A DNA stretch of 64,000 nt from an uncultured Bacteroidales bacterium (GTDB lineage: Bacteria; Bacteroidota; Bacteroidia; Bacteroidales; FEN-979), in contig CAIMWF010000152.1 of NCBI GenBank assembly GCA_903845055.1, positions 60,413 through 124,412 of the forward strand, written 5' to 3'. Made by a program: the position numbers and the translations under genes. The notes beneath the pieces are model-generated. The model saw only the letters and a list, made by a program, of their open reading frames with translations. It did not search any database and was not told where the DNA came from. Numbering within the stretch: position 1 is the stretch's first letter; each line of letters opens with the position of its first letter. Positions 45,735-54,299 of this stretch are shown piece after piece.

Positions 45735-47993
45735 ATGTTTATGATTGTAAATATAAATATATTTATATGTCGATTGCAACTATCTGTGGTGAAAAATTTC
45801 TTGACGGTTCCTCTTCTCTTGCTGGTCCCTGTTTTTTGTTGTACCGGCTGCCGCGCATCGCAACCTGACGGGTTGCCCGACAGGATCACCTCCCTCTGGG
45901 GAAGTTATCACCATGCGCGGGATGACAGTACAAGGGTGATTGCCCTCACAGGGCTTGCCTTTTACTACAACAATTACCTGGACGACCTGCAGAAATCGGA
46001 CAGCCTGGGCGATGCCGCCATCCGCCTGGCCGAAATGAGTTTCCGCCCTGGCCTTCTCCTGCAGGCATATAATGGCTACCTTGAATCGACCGACAACAAA
46101 ACCTTTTATGAAAAGTCGCTGGGGTATGCAAGCAAAGCCATCCAGGTGTGCCGGATATCCGACAACCTGCCCATGCAGTGGCGCACCTGCAAAAACCTTG
46201 TGGAGGTTTACCTTTCAAAATACGAGAACAATATTGCCCTGCAGAACGGCAACGAAGCGCTGTCGCTTGCCAATGCCTTGCGAAACGACACGCTGATTGC
46301 CGAGAGTTATCTCTACATCGGGAAATGCTACGAATATAAAAACCAGAAGATTGAAGCGATCCGGAATTTCCTGCGGGGCAAAGAACTGGCCGAAAAGTGT
46401 GGGAACCCGCGGCTCCTCATCAAATGTTACTCCCCCCTGTCGGGTTTTTACAACGACAACAATATGTTTGACGATGCACTCGAGTGGAAACTGAAACAGG
46501 GCATACTCATTCTTACAAACCGGCCTGTCGATTCAACGGCCCTGATGTGGGTGCAGCTGGATGTCCAGCTGATCCACGTGCGCCAGGGGCTGGGATTGAA
46601 CGAGCAGGGAGTGAGGCAGATCATTGATTTTGCGATACGCTCGCGGAACGACCGTCTGAAAGCATGGGAGTTCGCCCTTTACCGCAAGCAACTGCTCGAA
46701 TCGGACGATGTCGCCAAACTGTACAACTTTTACATGAAGTACTACCGCGAGGAATTTGAAAAATTGTTTTTTTCCGATCAGGCAATGTTCTACCGGCTCA
46801 AAGCCTTTTTTATGGAACTCGAGCAGAAACCCGATTCGGCAACCCTCTGTTTCAAAAAGGCGGAAGAACTCCTCAACAGTGAACCAGGGACGGGGAATAT
46901 CTTTAAATCGACATTTTATAACAGGTACGGGCAGTTCCTCATCCGTCAGGGCCGTGACCGTGAGGCCATAGGGAAATTCACCCGTTCCTATGAACTTTGC
47001 TCGGGAGATGCCTATTACGGAAAGTACGAGTATATCCAGACTCCGACAAGTTATCTCGAAAGGCTTTACCGTGAACTTGGGGATTTTAAAAATGCATGGT
47101 TTTACGCTTCCAAAAACCTGCAGATTGCCGACAGTATAAACAAATTTTCGAAGCGGGACCAGTTAACCACGCAAGCTGTAAAGCAGGAGCGTGAGCAGCG
47201 GGAGAAAGCGGCGGAGGCCGACCGGCAGAAGATCAGGCAGGGAAAAACCGTGATGAACATGATGGCAGGGGGGGTGTTTTTTTTCATCATCGTCTCCCTG
47301 CTGATTTTCAGGAACTATCAAAACCAGAAAAAACTGAACCGGCTTCTTGACAAAGCCAAACGGAAATCGGACGACCTGTTGCTGAACATCCTTCCCCAGG
47401 AGACGGCGGAGGAGCTGAAGGCAACAGGTGCGGCCCGGGCAAGGCGGTTTGACGAGGTTACGGTGATGTTCACCGACTTCAAGGATTTTACCCAGGCCAG
47501 CGAACGGATGGGGGCCGAACAGCTTGTGGACGAGATCAATTTTTATTTCAGCGAATTCGACAGGATCATTTCGCGGCATAACATCGAAAAGATCAAGATC
47601 ATCGGCGACAGTTACATGTGCGCCGGAGGCCTTCCCGTTCCGAACAACACCAACGCCACGGATGTGGTGGAGGCCGCCCTCGAGCTCCAGGAGTTCATGA
47701 TCACCCAGAAGATCGGGCGAAGCAGCAGGGGCGAACCCTTTTTTGAACTGAGGATCGGGATTCACACCGGCCCGGTGGTGGCAGGCATCGTCGGGATCAG
47801 AAAATTCGCCTACGACATATGGGGTGATACCGTCAATACCGCATCGCGGATGGAAAACAGCGGGGAGCCAAACCGGGTGAACATCAGCGGCGTGACCTAC
47901 GAAAAGGTGAAGGATCGTTTCAGCTGCACCTACCGGGGCAAGGTGAAGGCTAAGCACAAGGGGGAGATAGACATGTATTTTGTCGGGGCATGA
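45735..47993 (+). CDS. TPR-containing membrane adenylate cyclase (class III)
   Basis: A 752-residue protein: a hydrophobic N-terminus ending in a possible lipobox (VFCCTGC), TPR-like helical repeats to about 480, a coiled-coil, a membrane helix at about 508-527, and a class III cyclase domain from about 570. The metal aspartates are in FTDFKDF and IIGDSYM. The Lys of KIIGDSYM and Asp of YDIWGDTVNTASRM are the adenine-specifying pair, so cAMP is the likely product. The TPR part is probably periplasmic and sensory. Start uncertain: ATG at 45735 or GTG at 45786/45789. Confidence 0.9.
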   Translation: MFMIVNINIFICRLQLSVVKNFLTVPLLLLVPVFCCTGCRASQPDGLPDRITSLWGSYHHARDDSTRVIALTGLAFYYNNYLDDLQKSDSLGDAAIRLAEMSFRPGLLLQAYNGYLESTDNKTFYEKSLGYASKAIQVCRISDNLPMQWRTCKNLVEVYLSKYENNIALQNGNEALSLANALRNDTLIAESYLYIGKCYEYKNQKIEAIRNFLRGKELAEKCGNPRLLIKCYSPLSGFYNDNNMFDDALEWKLKQGILILTNRPVDSTALMWVQLDVQLIHVRQGLGLNEQGVRQIIDFAIRSRNDRLKAWEFALYRKQLLESDDVAKLYNFYMKYYREEFEKLFFSDQAMFYRLKAFFMELEQKPDSATLCFKKAEELLNSEPGTGNIFKSTFYNRYGQFLIRQGRDREAIGKFTRSYELCSGDAYYGKYEYIQTPTSYLERLYRELGDFKNAWFYASKNLQIADSINKFSKRDQLTTQAVKQEREQREKAAEADRQKIRQGKTVMNMMAGGVFFFIIVSLLIFRNYQNQKKLNRLLDKAKRKSDDLLLNILPQETAEELKATGAARARRFDEVTVMFTDFKDFTQASERMGAEQLVDEINFYFSEFDRIISRHNIEKIKIIGDSYMCAGGLPVPNNTNATDVVEAALELQEFMITQKIGRSSRGEPFFELRIGIHTGPVVAGIVGIRKFAYDIWGDTVNTASRMENSGEPNRVNISGVTYEKVKDRFSCTYRGKVKAKHKGEIDMYFVGA

Positions 47994-48037
47994 CCGGCCC
48001 GGCTTCCCGGGCGGCCAGGCCCGGGAGCGTTGCCGGT
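47993..48037. terminator. Strong GC-rich hairpin between convergent genes
   Basis: Two stacked inverted repeats: ACCGGC/GCCGGT outer (47993-47998, 48032-48037) and TCCCGGGC/GCCCGGGA inner (48005-48012, 48019-48026), loop of six. It separates the convergent cyclase and M16 genes. There is no T-tract, so it may be a weak or Rho-assisted terminator, or a transcript-stabilising stem. Confidence 0.55.
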
Positions 48038-48060
48038 TAAGGTCACGGTAAAGGTTTCGC

Positions 48061-50871
48061 TTAAGGCTTCATCACCACGCGCACCTGGTTGCCCTGCGTC
48101 AGCGTTTTCCTGGCATAATCGTGAACCGACTGTGCCGTCATCGCCTTCACATTTTCCTGGAAACCGGTCAGGTAATCGAGGCCATTGAAGTAATAATCGA
48201 AAAGGATATTGCCCCACCACTGGTTCTCCTTCATGTCCTCCTGGCGTTGTTTCAGGAAGTATTCCTTTGCTTTCATCAGGTCTGTTTCGGAAGGTCCTTG
48301 TCCGATCATCGTATTGATCTCGCGGTATACGAGCCCGAGCAGTTTGTCTCCCTTCGCGGGATCGGTATCGAAACTCACCGTGAAGCGGAATTGCGGTTTC
48401 GGATTTTTTTCCAAAGTCCATGCCACCCGCACGCTATAGGCGCCGCCCTCATCTTCGCGGATCGACTGAACGTACCTCAGTTCAAGGACATGCCTGATGG
48501 CGGCCCCCAGCAACCGGTCGGCGGCCGAAAAATTGCAATCCCCGTTCAGGTTGACAAAAATCGAGGTGCGGGGCGTCTTGCTTTCATGCCTGAAATCGTT
48601 TGCCACCTTGCCTTTCGGCGGCCTGATGCCGTCGTCCTTGATGCTCTCCTTGCGTTTGACGGTCGGGATCGAAGCCATGTACTTTTCGAAAAGGGGTTGA
48701 ACCTGGGCGGGATCGGTCTTGCCGACAAAGATGAAGGTGAAATTCCCCGGGTCGGCAAACCGCTGTTTGTATATCGTGCGAATTTTTTCAAGGGTTACAC
48801 CGCCGAGCCCCTCGTAGGTAAGCGGCAGCGCACGCGGATTATGGTCGCTCATCATTACGGCGATTGTATCTGCCAGCGCGGTGCGCGGATCCGATGCGGC
48901 ATTGATGTAGTTCGACTTTTCCTTATCCATCCAGGTTTTAAAGTCGGTAGCATCCCATCTCGGGTTTGTAAAATAGAGGTTGATCATCTGCAGCGTCGTC
49001 TCGAGGTCCTTCGGCGAGGTACGCGCCATCACCACCTCCTGGTCGCTGGTGAGACCGATGGAAACATTCACCCGTTTTCCGGCCATCATCTTATTCAGGT
49101 CGGTGCGCGAGAAACCGGCGATGCCCATCTGGGTCACCGCGTCGGTAAAGAGTTCCGACGAATGCATCAGGTCGTCGGCCAACAGGGAGGTGCCTCCCTC
49201 TGAAAACCCCCGGACCATCAGCTCATCTTCCTTGATATCGGTAGGCTTGAAAATGATCCGCATTCCGTTCGACAGCACCCACTCCGTGGTACCGAAGGTT
49301 GCATTTGCCGAGGTCGTAACCACTTTGCCCGGGACCGGCTCCTTCTCCATGAGTTTTTTGCCAGCCATCAGGTCGACATAGGGTTTGATCTCTGATTTCC
49401 GGTAAGCCTCCAGCACATTCCTGATCTCGGTTTCCGTCGGCAGGGTGATGCCAGGCTTGTCGGGGCCGGTAATGGTGATCACCTGGTTTTTGTCGCTGAC
49501 ATATTTTTTGTTCTCCAGGTTCACCTCGTCGACAGTGATGCCGGGGAACATCGCCTGGGCGAATTTGTACTCGAATTCAATGCCGGGGTTCGGGTTGTTG
49601 CTCAGGAAATAACCGATGTTCTGCGAAACGAGTTCGCGGTTTTTACGCTTGTCGCGGTCGATATAGCGCGATTCGTAGCCCCGCATGATATCAGCCTTCG
49701 CCCGGTCGAACTCACCCTGTGTAAATCCGAACCTGTTCATCCGCTCCATTTCCGTAAGGAGTGCGGAGAGGGCTGCCAGCGATTTGTTGTTGGCGGCCTG
49801 TGCCATGCCGGTAAAGGCATCCTTGCTGCGTGTATACTGGCCATAATAGGACCTTGCGAAAAGGAATGGGGGATTCTCGCGGTTGGCCAGTTCGCTCATT
49901 CGTTGCCCGAACATGGTGCTGATGAAATTACGGATGAGCTGCAGCCGCATGTAACCGATATTCTTGTCGCTGTCACGGATGGCATCGTGCTTGTAGGCAA
50001 CATTCACAACGGTCCCGGTCGCCTCCTTGTCGGTTGCGGTGCCGATGAGGGGTTCTACGTTGTCGGGCAACCCGTATTCTTCCTTTGGTGTGGGATTCTC
50101 GACCTTCGGGATGGTACTGAAGAGTTTTTTAATCTTCGCCTCCATGGCATCGGCGTCAAAGTCGCCCACCACTACGATCGCCTGGAGATCAGTGCGATAC
50201 CATTTCCTGTAGAAATTTTTAATGGTTTCATAGGCGAAATGATTGATCACCGCCGTATCGCCGATTACGTTACGGATGGCATACTTGGAACCCTTGTAGA
50301 TGATCGGGGCAAGCTGGTTGCTCATGCGTTCGCCCGCCGAACCATACATGCGCCACTCCTCCCGGATGACGCCGCGTTCCAGGTCGACCTCTTCGGGTTC
50401 GAAGGAGATATAGTTCGACCAGTCGTGGAGAATCAGCAGTGCGGTATCAATCACCCCATCGCGCAGCAGGGGCACGTTCGACATGTTGTACACCGTGCGT
50501 TCGAGGCCGGTGGAGGCATTCACATTGGTTCCGAATTTAACGCCGATCGTGGCCAGGTAATCGAGAATCCCCTTTTTAGGGAAGTTCTGTGTTCCGTTAA
50601 AGGCCATGTGCTCGGTGAAATGGGCCAGCCCGTTCTGGTTGTCATCCTCGAGGATGGCTCCCACGTTGTGCACGATATAAAATTCAGCCCGCTTTTCCTG
50701 GGTGCGGTTGGCCCGGATAAAATAGTGCATTCCGTTCGCGAGCAAGCCCGATCTTACCTGTGGGTCGAGCGGGGGCAGTTGTTTCAGGTTATATTGTTGG
50801 GCAACGATCCGGGTGGATGCTAAAATGACCAGGGCAAATAAAAGGGTAAAGCGGGAGAAGATCTGTTTCAT
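48061..50871 (-). CDS. M16-family zinc metallopeptidase (pitrilysin-like)
   Basis: A 936-residue secreted peptidase with a signal peptide (1-24). The N-terminal half has the inverted zinc motif HFTEH (84-88) and a downstream Glu in RGVIREEWRM; the C-terminal half is the usual inactive M16 repeat (from about 500, with EWVLSNGMRIIFKPTD). Both halves in one chain is the usual form in Bacteroidota. It probably degrades peptides in the periplasm. It follows the acyl-CoA ligase gene by 56 bp on the same strand, but a functional link is not evident. Confidence 0.94.
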   Translation of the reverse strand: MKQIFSRFTLLFALVILASTRIVAQQYNLKQLPPLDPQVRSGLLANGMHYFIRANRTQEKRAEFYIVHNVGAILEDDNQNGLAHFTEHMAFNGTQNFPKKGILDYLATIGVKFGTNVNASTGLERTVYNMSNVPLLRDGVIDTALLILHDWSNYISFEPEEVDLERGVIREEWRMYGSAGERMSNQLAPIIYKGSKYAIRNVIGDTAVINHFAYETIKNFYRKWYRTDLQAIVVVGDFDADAMEAKIKKLFSTIPKVENPTPKEEYGLPDNVEPLIGTATDKEATGTVVNVAYKHDAIRDSDKNIGYMRLQLIRNFISTMFGQRMSELANRENPPFLFARSYYGQYTRSKDAFTGMAQAANNKSLAALSALLTEMERMNRFGFTQGEFDRAKADIMRGYESRYIDRDKRKNRELVSQNIGYFLSNNPNPGIEFEYKFAQAMFPGITVDEVNLENKKYVSDKNQVITITGPDKPGITLPTETEIRNVLEAYRKSEIKPYVDLMAGKKLMEKEPVPGKVVTTSANATFGTTEWVLSNGMRIIFKPTDIKEDELMVRGFSEGGTSLLADDLMHSSELFTDAVTQMGIAGFSRTDLNKMMAGKRVNVSIGLTSDQEVVMARTSPKDLETTLQMINLYFTNPRWDATDFKTWMDKEKSNYINAASDPRTALADTIAVMMSDHNPRALPLTYEGLGGVTLEKIRTIYKQRFADPGNFTFIFVGKTDPAQVQPLFEKYMASIPTVKRKESIKDDGIRPPKGKVANDFRHESKTPRTSIFVNLNGDCNFSAADRLLGAAIRHVLELRYVQSIREDEGGAYSVRVAWTLEKNPKPQFRFTVSFDTDPAKGDKLLGLVYREINTMIGQGPSETDLMKAKEYFLKQRQEDMKENQWWGNILFDYYFNGLDYLTGFQENVKAMTAQSVHDYARKTLTQGNQVRVVMKP

Positions 50872-50927
50872 GGTTCTTGTTTAAGGGTTTCGGGGTTCTG
50901 GAGTTGGTTCGGTGGATTTGGTCAGAT

Positions 50928-52547
50928 TTACTGGTAAAGGAAACGTTTGATGCTTTTTTTGGGGGTCTTTTCGAATTCGGCCTGCGTAATCCTGAAGTCG
51001 GAGATGCGGATGTGTTTCGGCAGGTGGTGGTTTAGGTCATGGACATATTCCCTGAAGACCTGCGGGAGGTGATCGGGCGTGCAGCCGGCACTTTCCATGG
51101 CATCGGGGTCAGGATAGATCAGGGCGATAAGTTTACGGTCCTGTTCAATCACCAGCGATTCCATTACCAAAAAACGGTTGTTCAGCCTGGCCTCGATCTC
51201 TTCGGGGTAGATGTTCTTACCCGACGGGCCCAGGATCATACTTTTGCTTCGCCCCCTGATGTAGATGTTGCCTTGCCGGTCGATCACCCCCAGGTCGCCG
51301 GTGTGGAGCCAACCTTCGGCATCGATCACCTCGCGCGTGGCCTCCGGGTTTTTGTAGTAGCCCAGCATCACATGGTTGCCGCGGAGCAGGATCTCCCCCG
51401 AAACGTGCGACGGGTTGTCGGAGTCGATCTTTACCTCCAGTTCATCCACCACGCGCCCGGAGGCGCCGGGCCGGGTCGTCTTCCAGGAGGCATAGCTGAT
51501 CAGCGGGCCGCATTCGGTCATGCCGTAACCCACGGTGAAGGGAAAATCAAGCTGTTTGAAAAATCGTTCCGCCTGGGCATTGAATGGAGCCCCCCCGATG
51601 ACAAGTTCGCGGAAGTTGCCGCCGAAAACATCCGTCATCTTTGCCTTTATCTTCTTATAGACCAGCCTGTTCAGCAATGGTATGCGGATCATAAGCTTCA
51701 CCGTGGGCTTGCGCAGCGCAGGCAGGATCTGTGCCTTGTAGATCTTCTCGATGATGAGGGGCACCGAAAGGATCAGGGCAGGGCGGATCTCCTGGAATGC
51801 CTGCATGATGATCTTGGGCGATGGGGTGCGCGTAAGGAAGGTGATGTCGCAACCCAGGCTGAAAGGGAAGAGGAATTCGAAAGCGCAGCCATAGGTGTGG
51901 GCCAGAGGCAGGAACGACAGGATCTTGTCGCGCGGGTTCAGCGGCATGTTCCGGTGGGCGTAGAGGATGTTCCCCAGGATGCTTTTGTGCTGCAGCACCA
52001 CCCCTTTCGAAAACCCTGTGGTGCCGGAGGTGTAGCTGATCACCGCGATATCGTCGGGATGGGAAACCGCGAACGGATGACCGACCGGCTCCGCGGTCAT
52101 CGGTACCTCTCCTGCACCCGGTTCGCGGGTGAACAATATCGAATCGTCCATAATCTTCCGGATGTGCCTGAGCATGGGCATGGTTTCCGGGTCAAGGTCC
52201 CTGAACATGGATTCCTCCACGTAAAGAACGGTGGAGTCGGAGTGTGCGACGATGGACTGGATGTCGGCAGCCTTGAATTCGGGGAGGATGGGAACAATGA
52301 CGGCGCCGTAAGTGACGGTGGCCAGGTAAATCATTCCCCAGTGTGCCGAATTCTTTCCCAGCAAGGCGATGTGGTCGCCCTTTCGGATGCCGGTTGCGCG
52401 GAAAATATCGTGAATTTTATCAATCCGCTCCCCGACGTTCCCATAGGTGAAAGATTCCCCTCCGTAATCGGAAAGGGCGGGGAGGTCCCGGTTATTGCGG
52501 ATCGCAGATTCAAAAAGAGTGATCAGACCGGCAGAGGATGCTTGCAT
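50928..52547 (-). CDS. Long-chain acyl-CoA ligase-like AMP-binding protein
   Basis: A 539-residue adenylate-forming enzyme. The P-loop YTSGTTGFSKG, the core VGYGMTECGPLISYASW, the hinge region LHTGDLGVIDRQGNIYIRGR and the C-terminal KTPKKSIKRFLY with the catalytic Lys are all present. It probably activates fatty acids to acyl-CoA, in the FadD15-like group. The start at 52547 (MQASSAGLITLFESA) is preferred, because the longer frame to 52697 overlaps the upstream dehydrogenase gene by 70 bp and adds no family sequence. Confidence 0.91.
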   Translation of the reverse strand: MQASSAGLITLFESAIRNNRDLPALSDYGGESFTYGNVGERIDKIHDIFRATGIRKGDHIALLGKNSAHWGMIYLATVTYGAVIVPILPEFKAADIQSIVAHSDSTVLYVEESMFRDLDPETMPMLRHIRKIMDDSILFTREPGAGEVPMTAEPVGHPFAVSHPDDIAVISYTSGTTGFSKGVVLQHKSILGNILYAHRNMPLNPRDKILSFLPLAHTYGCAFEFLFPFSLGCDITFLTRTPSPKIIMQAFQEIRPALILSVPLIIEKIYKAQILPALRKPTVKLMIRIPLLNRLVYKKIKAKMTDVFGGNFRELVIGGAPFNAQAERFFKQLDFPFTVGYGMTECGPLISYASWKTTRPGASGRVVDELEVKIDSDNPSHVSGEILLRGNHVMLGYYKNPEATREVIDAEGWLHTGDLGVIDRQGNIYIRGRSKSMILGPSGKNIYPEEIEARLNNRFLVMESLVIEQDRKLIALIYPDPDAMESAGCTPDHLPQVFREYVHDLNHHLPKHIRISDFRITQAEFEKTPKKSIKRFLYQ

Positions 52548-52626
52548 GACACAGGGTATTTTGACACCTGCTAAGTTCCGAAAAATTCCTGTGAATGAAT
52601 AATTTTCATTGAAAAATATGCGCGAT

Positions 52627-53727
52627 TCAGTTTCCTTTTCCGTGGTAGTGTTCCACGGTGAGCCGGTAGGCCTCCTCACGGCCGTACTTGGGTTCAAAAC
52701 CGAAATCCTTCAGCGCCTTTGCCGAGGTGAATGTAAAATCGTTACAGGTATAGATGACCGCGAAACGGCTGAATTTCGGTGCATAGGTCTTGAACGGCCG
52801 TGCCGCGAGGGCGATCCCCTCGGCGATCATTCCCATGACATAGGCGATGTTCCCCGGTATCCTGAAGTTCTTCGGACGGATGGTGTATCCCGCACCCTCG
52901 ATGATGCGGTCGAAAAATGTAAAAAAGTTCTCCGGAGGTCCGTCTGTGATGAAATAGGCGTTCCGGTCGACGGCAGGGTTGCCGTCCAGCAGCGCCTTTG
53001 CCGCCATTACATGCGCCCAGGCCATGTTTCCAACATAGACATGCTGCGACTTCGAGCTCCCGTCACCCAGCTTCACATAAAATCCTCCCTTTGCCATCTC
53101 CATGAGCGAGCCCACATGGAAGGGGTCGCCACCGCCGTAAATATCGGCGGGCCGCAGTACACAAGTGGTCATTCCGCCGGGCGAAAATTCCGGGTCGTTT
53201 CCGTTGAGTCCAAGCACCAGCAATTCCGAGAGAAACTTGCTGCGGCAATACATGTTGGGATGTTTTTCGGGGTAGGGAACCGATTCGTCGATGTTCACCA
53301 GGGAACTGCCGCCGAACACCGCATCGAGCGAACTGGTGTAGACGAGGCATTTCACGCCGTGTTCCCGGCAGCCGCGCATCACATGCTGGGTGCCGCCGTA
53401 GTTAATCGCAAGCACCTCTTTTTCGGGCAATGTTCCCCAGTCGACCATGGCAGCCGAATGGATGACCAGGTCAATATCACGACAGGCTTCCGATACAGCC
53501 TGCGCATCGCGGATATCACCCCGCACCATGCTGATCCGGTCGTCGGGAGGACCTGCGTAGGCCGCCAGGTCGAAAATGCGCAGCACCGACGGGCGCAGCG
53601 GCGAACCCGGGTCCAGCAATTCCTTAACGATCGCCCTCCCGAGAAACCCCGAACCACCCGTAAGCAAAACCCGGGGCCCGGTTCTCCCGCTAAAATTTTC
53701 CTCCATGTTCATTTCCTTGTTGTTCAT
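52627..53727 (-). CDS. NAD-dependent epimerase / 3beta-hydroxysteroid dehydrogenase-like protein
   Basis: A 366-residue extended short-chain dehydrogenase. The nucleotide motif GGSGFLG (24-30), YTSS (130-133) and the catalytic YCRSK (Tyr160, Lys164) are intact; the C-terminal part (with LKDFGFEPKYGREEAYRLT) is typical of the 3beta-HSD/sterol C4 group. Substrate is unknown: sugar nucleotide, steroid-like or long-chain beta-hydroxy acid. It precedes the acyl-CoA ligase gene by about 80 bp. A GTG start at 53745 would lie in the heptad array; ATG at 53727 or 53706 is more likely. Confidence 0.88.
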   Translation of the reverse strand: MNNKEMNMEENFSGRTGPRVLLTGGSGFLGRAIVKELLDPGSPLRPSVLRIFDLAAYAGPPDDRISMVRGDIRDAQAVSEACRDIDLVIHSAAMVDWGTLPEKEVLAINYGGTQHVMRGCREHGVKCLVYTSSLDAVFGGSSLVNIDESVPYPEKHPNMYCRSKFLSELLVLGLNGNDPEFSPGGMTTCVLRPADIYGGGDPFHVGSLMEMAKGGFYVKLGDGSSKSQHVYVGNMAWAHVMAAKALLDGNPAVDRNAYFITDGPPENFFTFFDRIIEGAGYTIRPKNFRIPGNIAYVMGMIAEGIALAARPFKTYAPKFSRFAVIYTCNDFTFTSAKALKDFGFEPKYGREEAYRLTVEHYHGKGN

Positions 53728-53735
53728 TAACCCCT

Positions 53736-53777
53736 CATTCGTCACTCGTCATTGGTCACTCGTCACTCGTCACTCGT
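53736..53777. repeat. Heptad repeat array, six units of CAyTsGT
   Basis: Six contiguous 7-bp units (CATTCGT, CACTCGT four times, CATTGGT) just upstream of the dehydrogenase gene, in the divergent gap before the 122-aa gene. The most regular heptad array of the window. Confidence 0.9.
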
Positions 53778-53797
53778 CACAAAGCTGCAAAAGTAAT

Positions 53798-53827
53798 TTG
53801 ATTTTTGCGAAAGTTCAATTATGTTTG
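53798..53827 (+). promoter_or_regulatory. Promoter of the 122-aa membrane protein gene
   Basis: TTG at 53798-53800, a 19-bp spacer and TATGTTTG at 53820-53827. The ATG at 53852 follows 24 bp later, supporting that start over longer frames. Confidence 0.7.
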
Positions 53828-53851
53828 CAGAACAAATCAAATCTGACGAAA

Positions 53852-54220
53852 ATGAAAAAAGTCTTATACTGGACCCTGGCCATCGCGGTTGTGGTGATCG
53901 CCATCCTTTGCTACTGGAAATACAGTTTCACATACAGCGAAGGGAACCGGGCGGGTATCCTGCAGAAATTCTCTTACAAGGGCAACATGTTCAAGACCTA
54001 TGAGGGCGAACTTGTCATGAGCAGCATCCAGAGCAGCCAGGATGTCTCCCTCGCCTCGGAGAAATTTTATTTTTCCGTTCCCGACAAGGAACTGGCCGAC
54101 CGCCTGCTGAAACTTGAAGGGCAGCGGGTCGTGGTGCATTACAAGCAAAAAAACGGCACCCTTCCCTGGCGCGGCGAAACAAAATACCTGGTCGACGACC
54201 TGGTTGAGCCGGCAAAATAA
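53852..54220 (+). CDS. Conserved membrane-anchored small protein, unknown function
   Basis: A 122-residue protein with one N-terminal anchor (about 4-21) and a beta-rich extracytoplasmic domain with YSEGNRAGILQKFSYKGN, FKTYEGELVMSS and FYFSVPDKELADRL. I have seen this layout as a conserved hypothetical of Bacteroidota, sometimes mislabelled as 6-phosphogluconate dehydrogenase; no enzyme motif is present. Start at 53852 is set by the promoter and anchor; a longer in-frame reading from 53576 is antisense to the upstream gene. Followed after 79 bp by lhgO. Confidence 0.8.
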   Translation: MKKVLYWTLAIAVVVIAILCYWKYSFTYSEGNRAGILQKFSYKGNMFKTYEGELVMSSIQSSQDVSLASEKFYFSVPDKELADRLLKLEGQRVVVHYKQKNGTLPWRGETKYLVDDLVEPAK

Positions 54221-54299
54221 TCGCGTCGCGCAGGAAATACTTTTTCTTTTTCACAGTTTTGCCATTTTACAACCTGTTCTTTGGTTTTAATCCATTCAT

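Noticed and set aside
51039..52574. A 511-codon plus-strand frame opposite the acyl-CoA ligase gene
   Set aside because: Antisense shadow caused by codon bias; the opposite strand encodes a complete ligase with all motifs.
50928..53727. OleC/OleD-like olefin biosynthesis pair (ligase plus 3beta-HSD-like dehydrogenase)
   Set aside because: No OleA thiolase or OleB hydrolase is adjacent, and the ligase motifs fit a FadD15-type acyl-CoA ligase.
52609..53730. A 373-codon plus-strand frame opposite the dehydrogenase gene
   Set aside because: Antisense shadow; the minus strand has intact GGSGFLG and YxxxK motifs.
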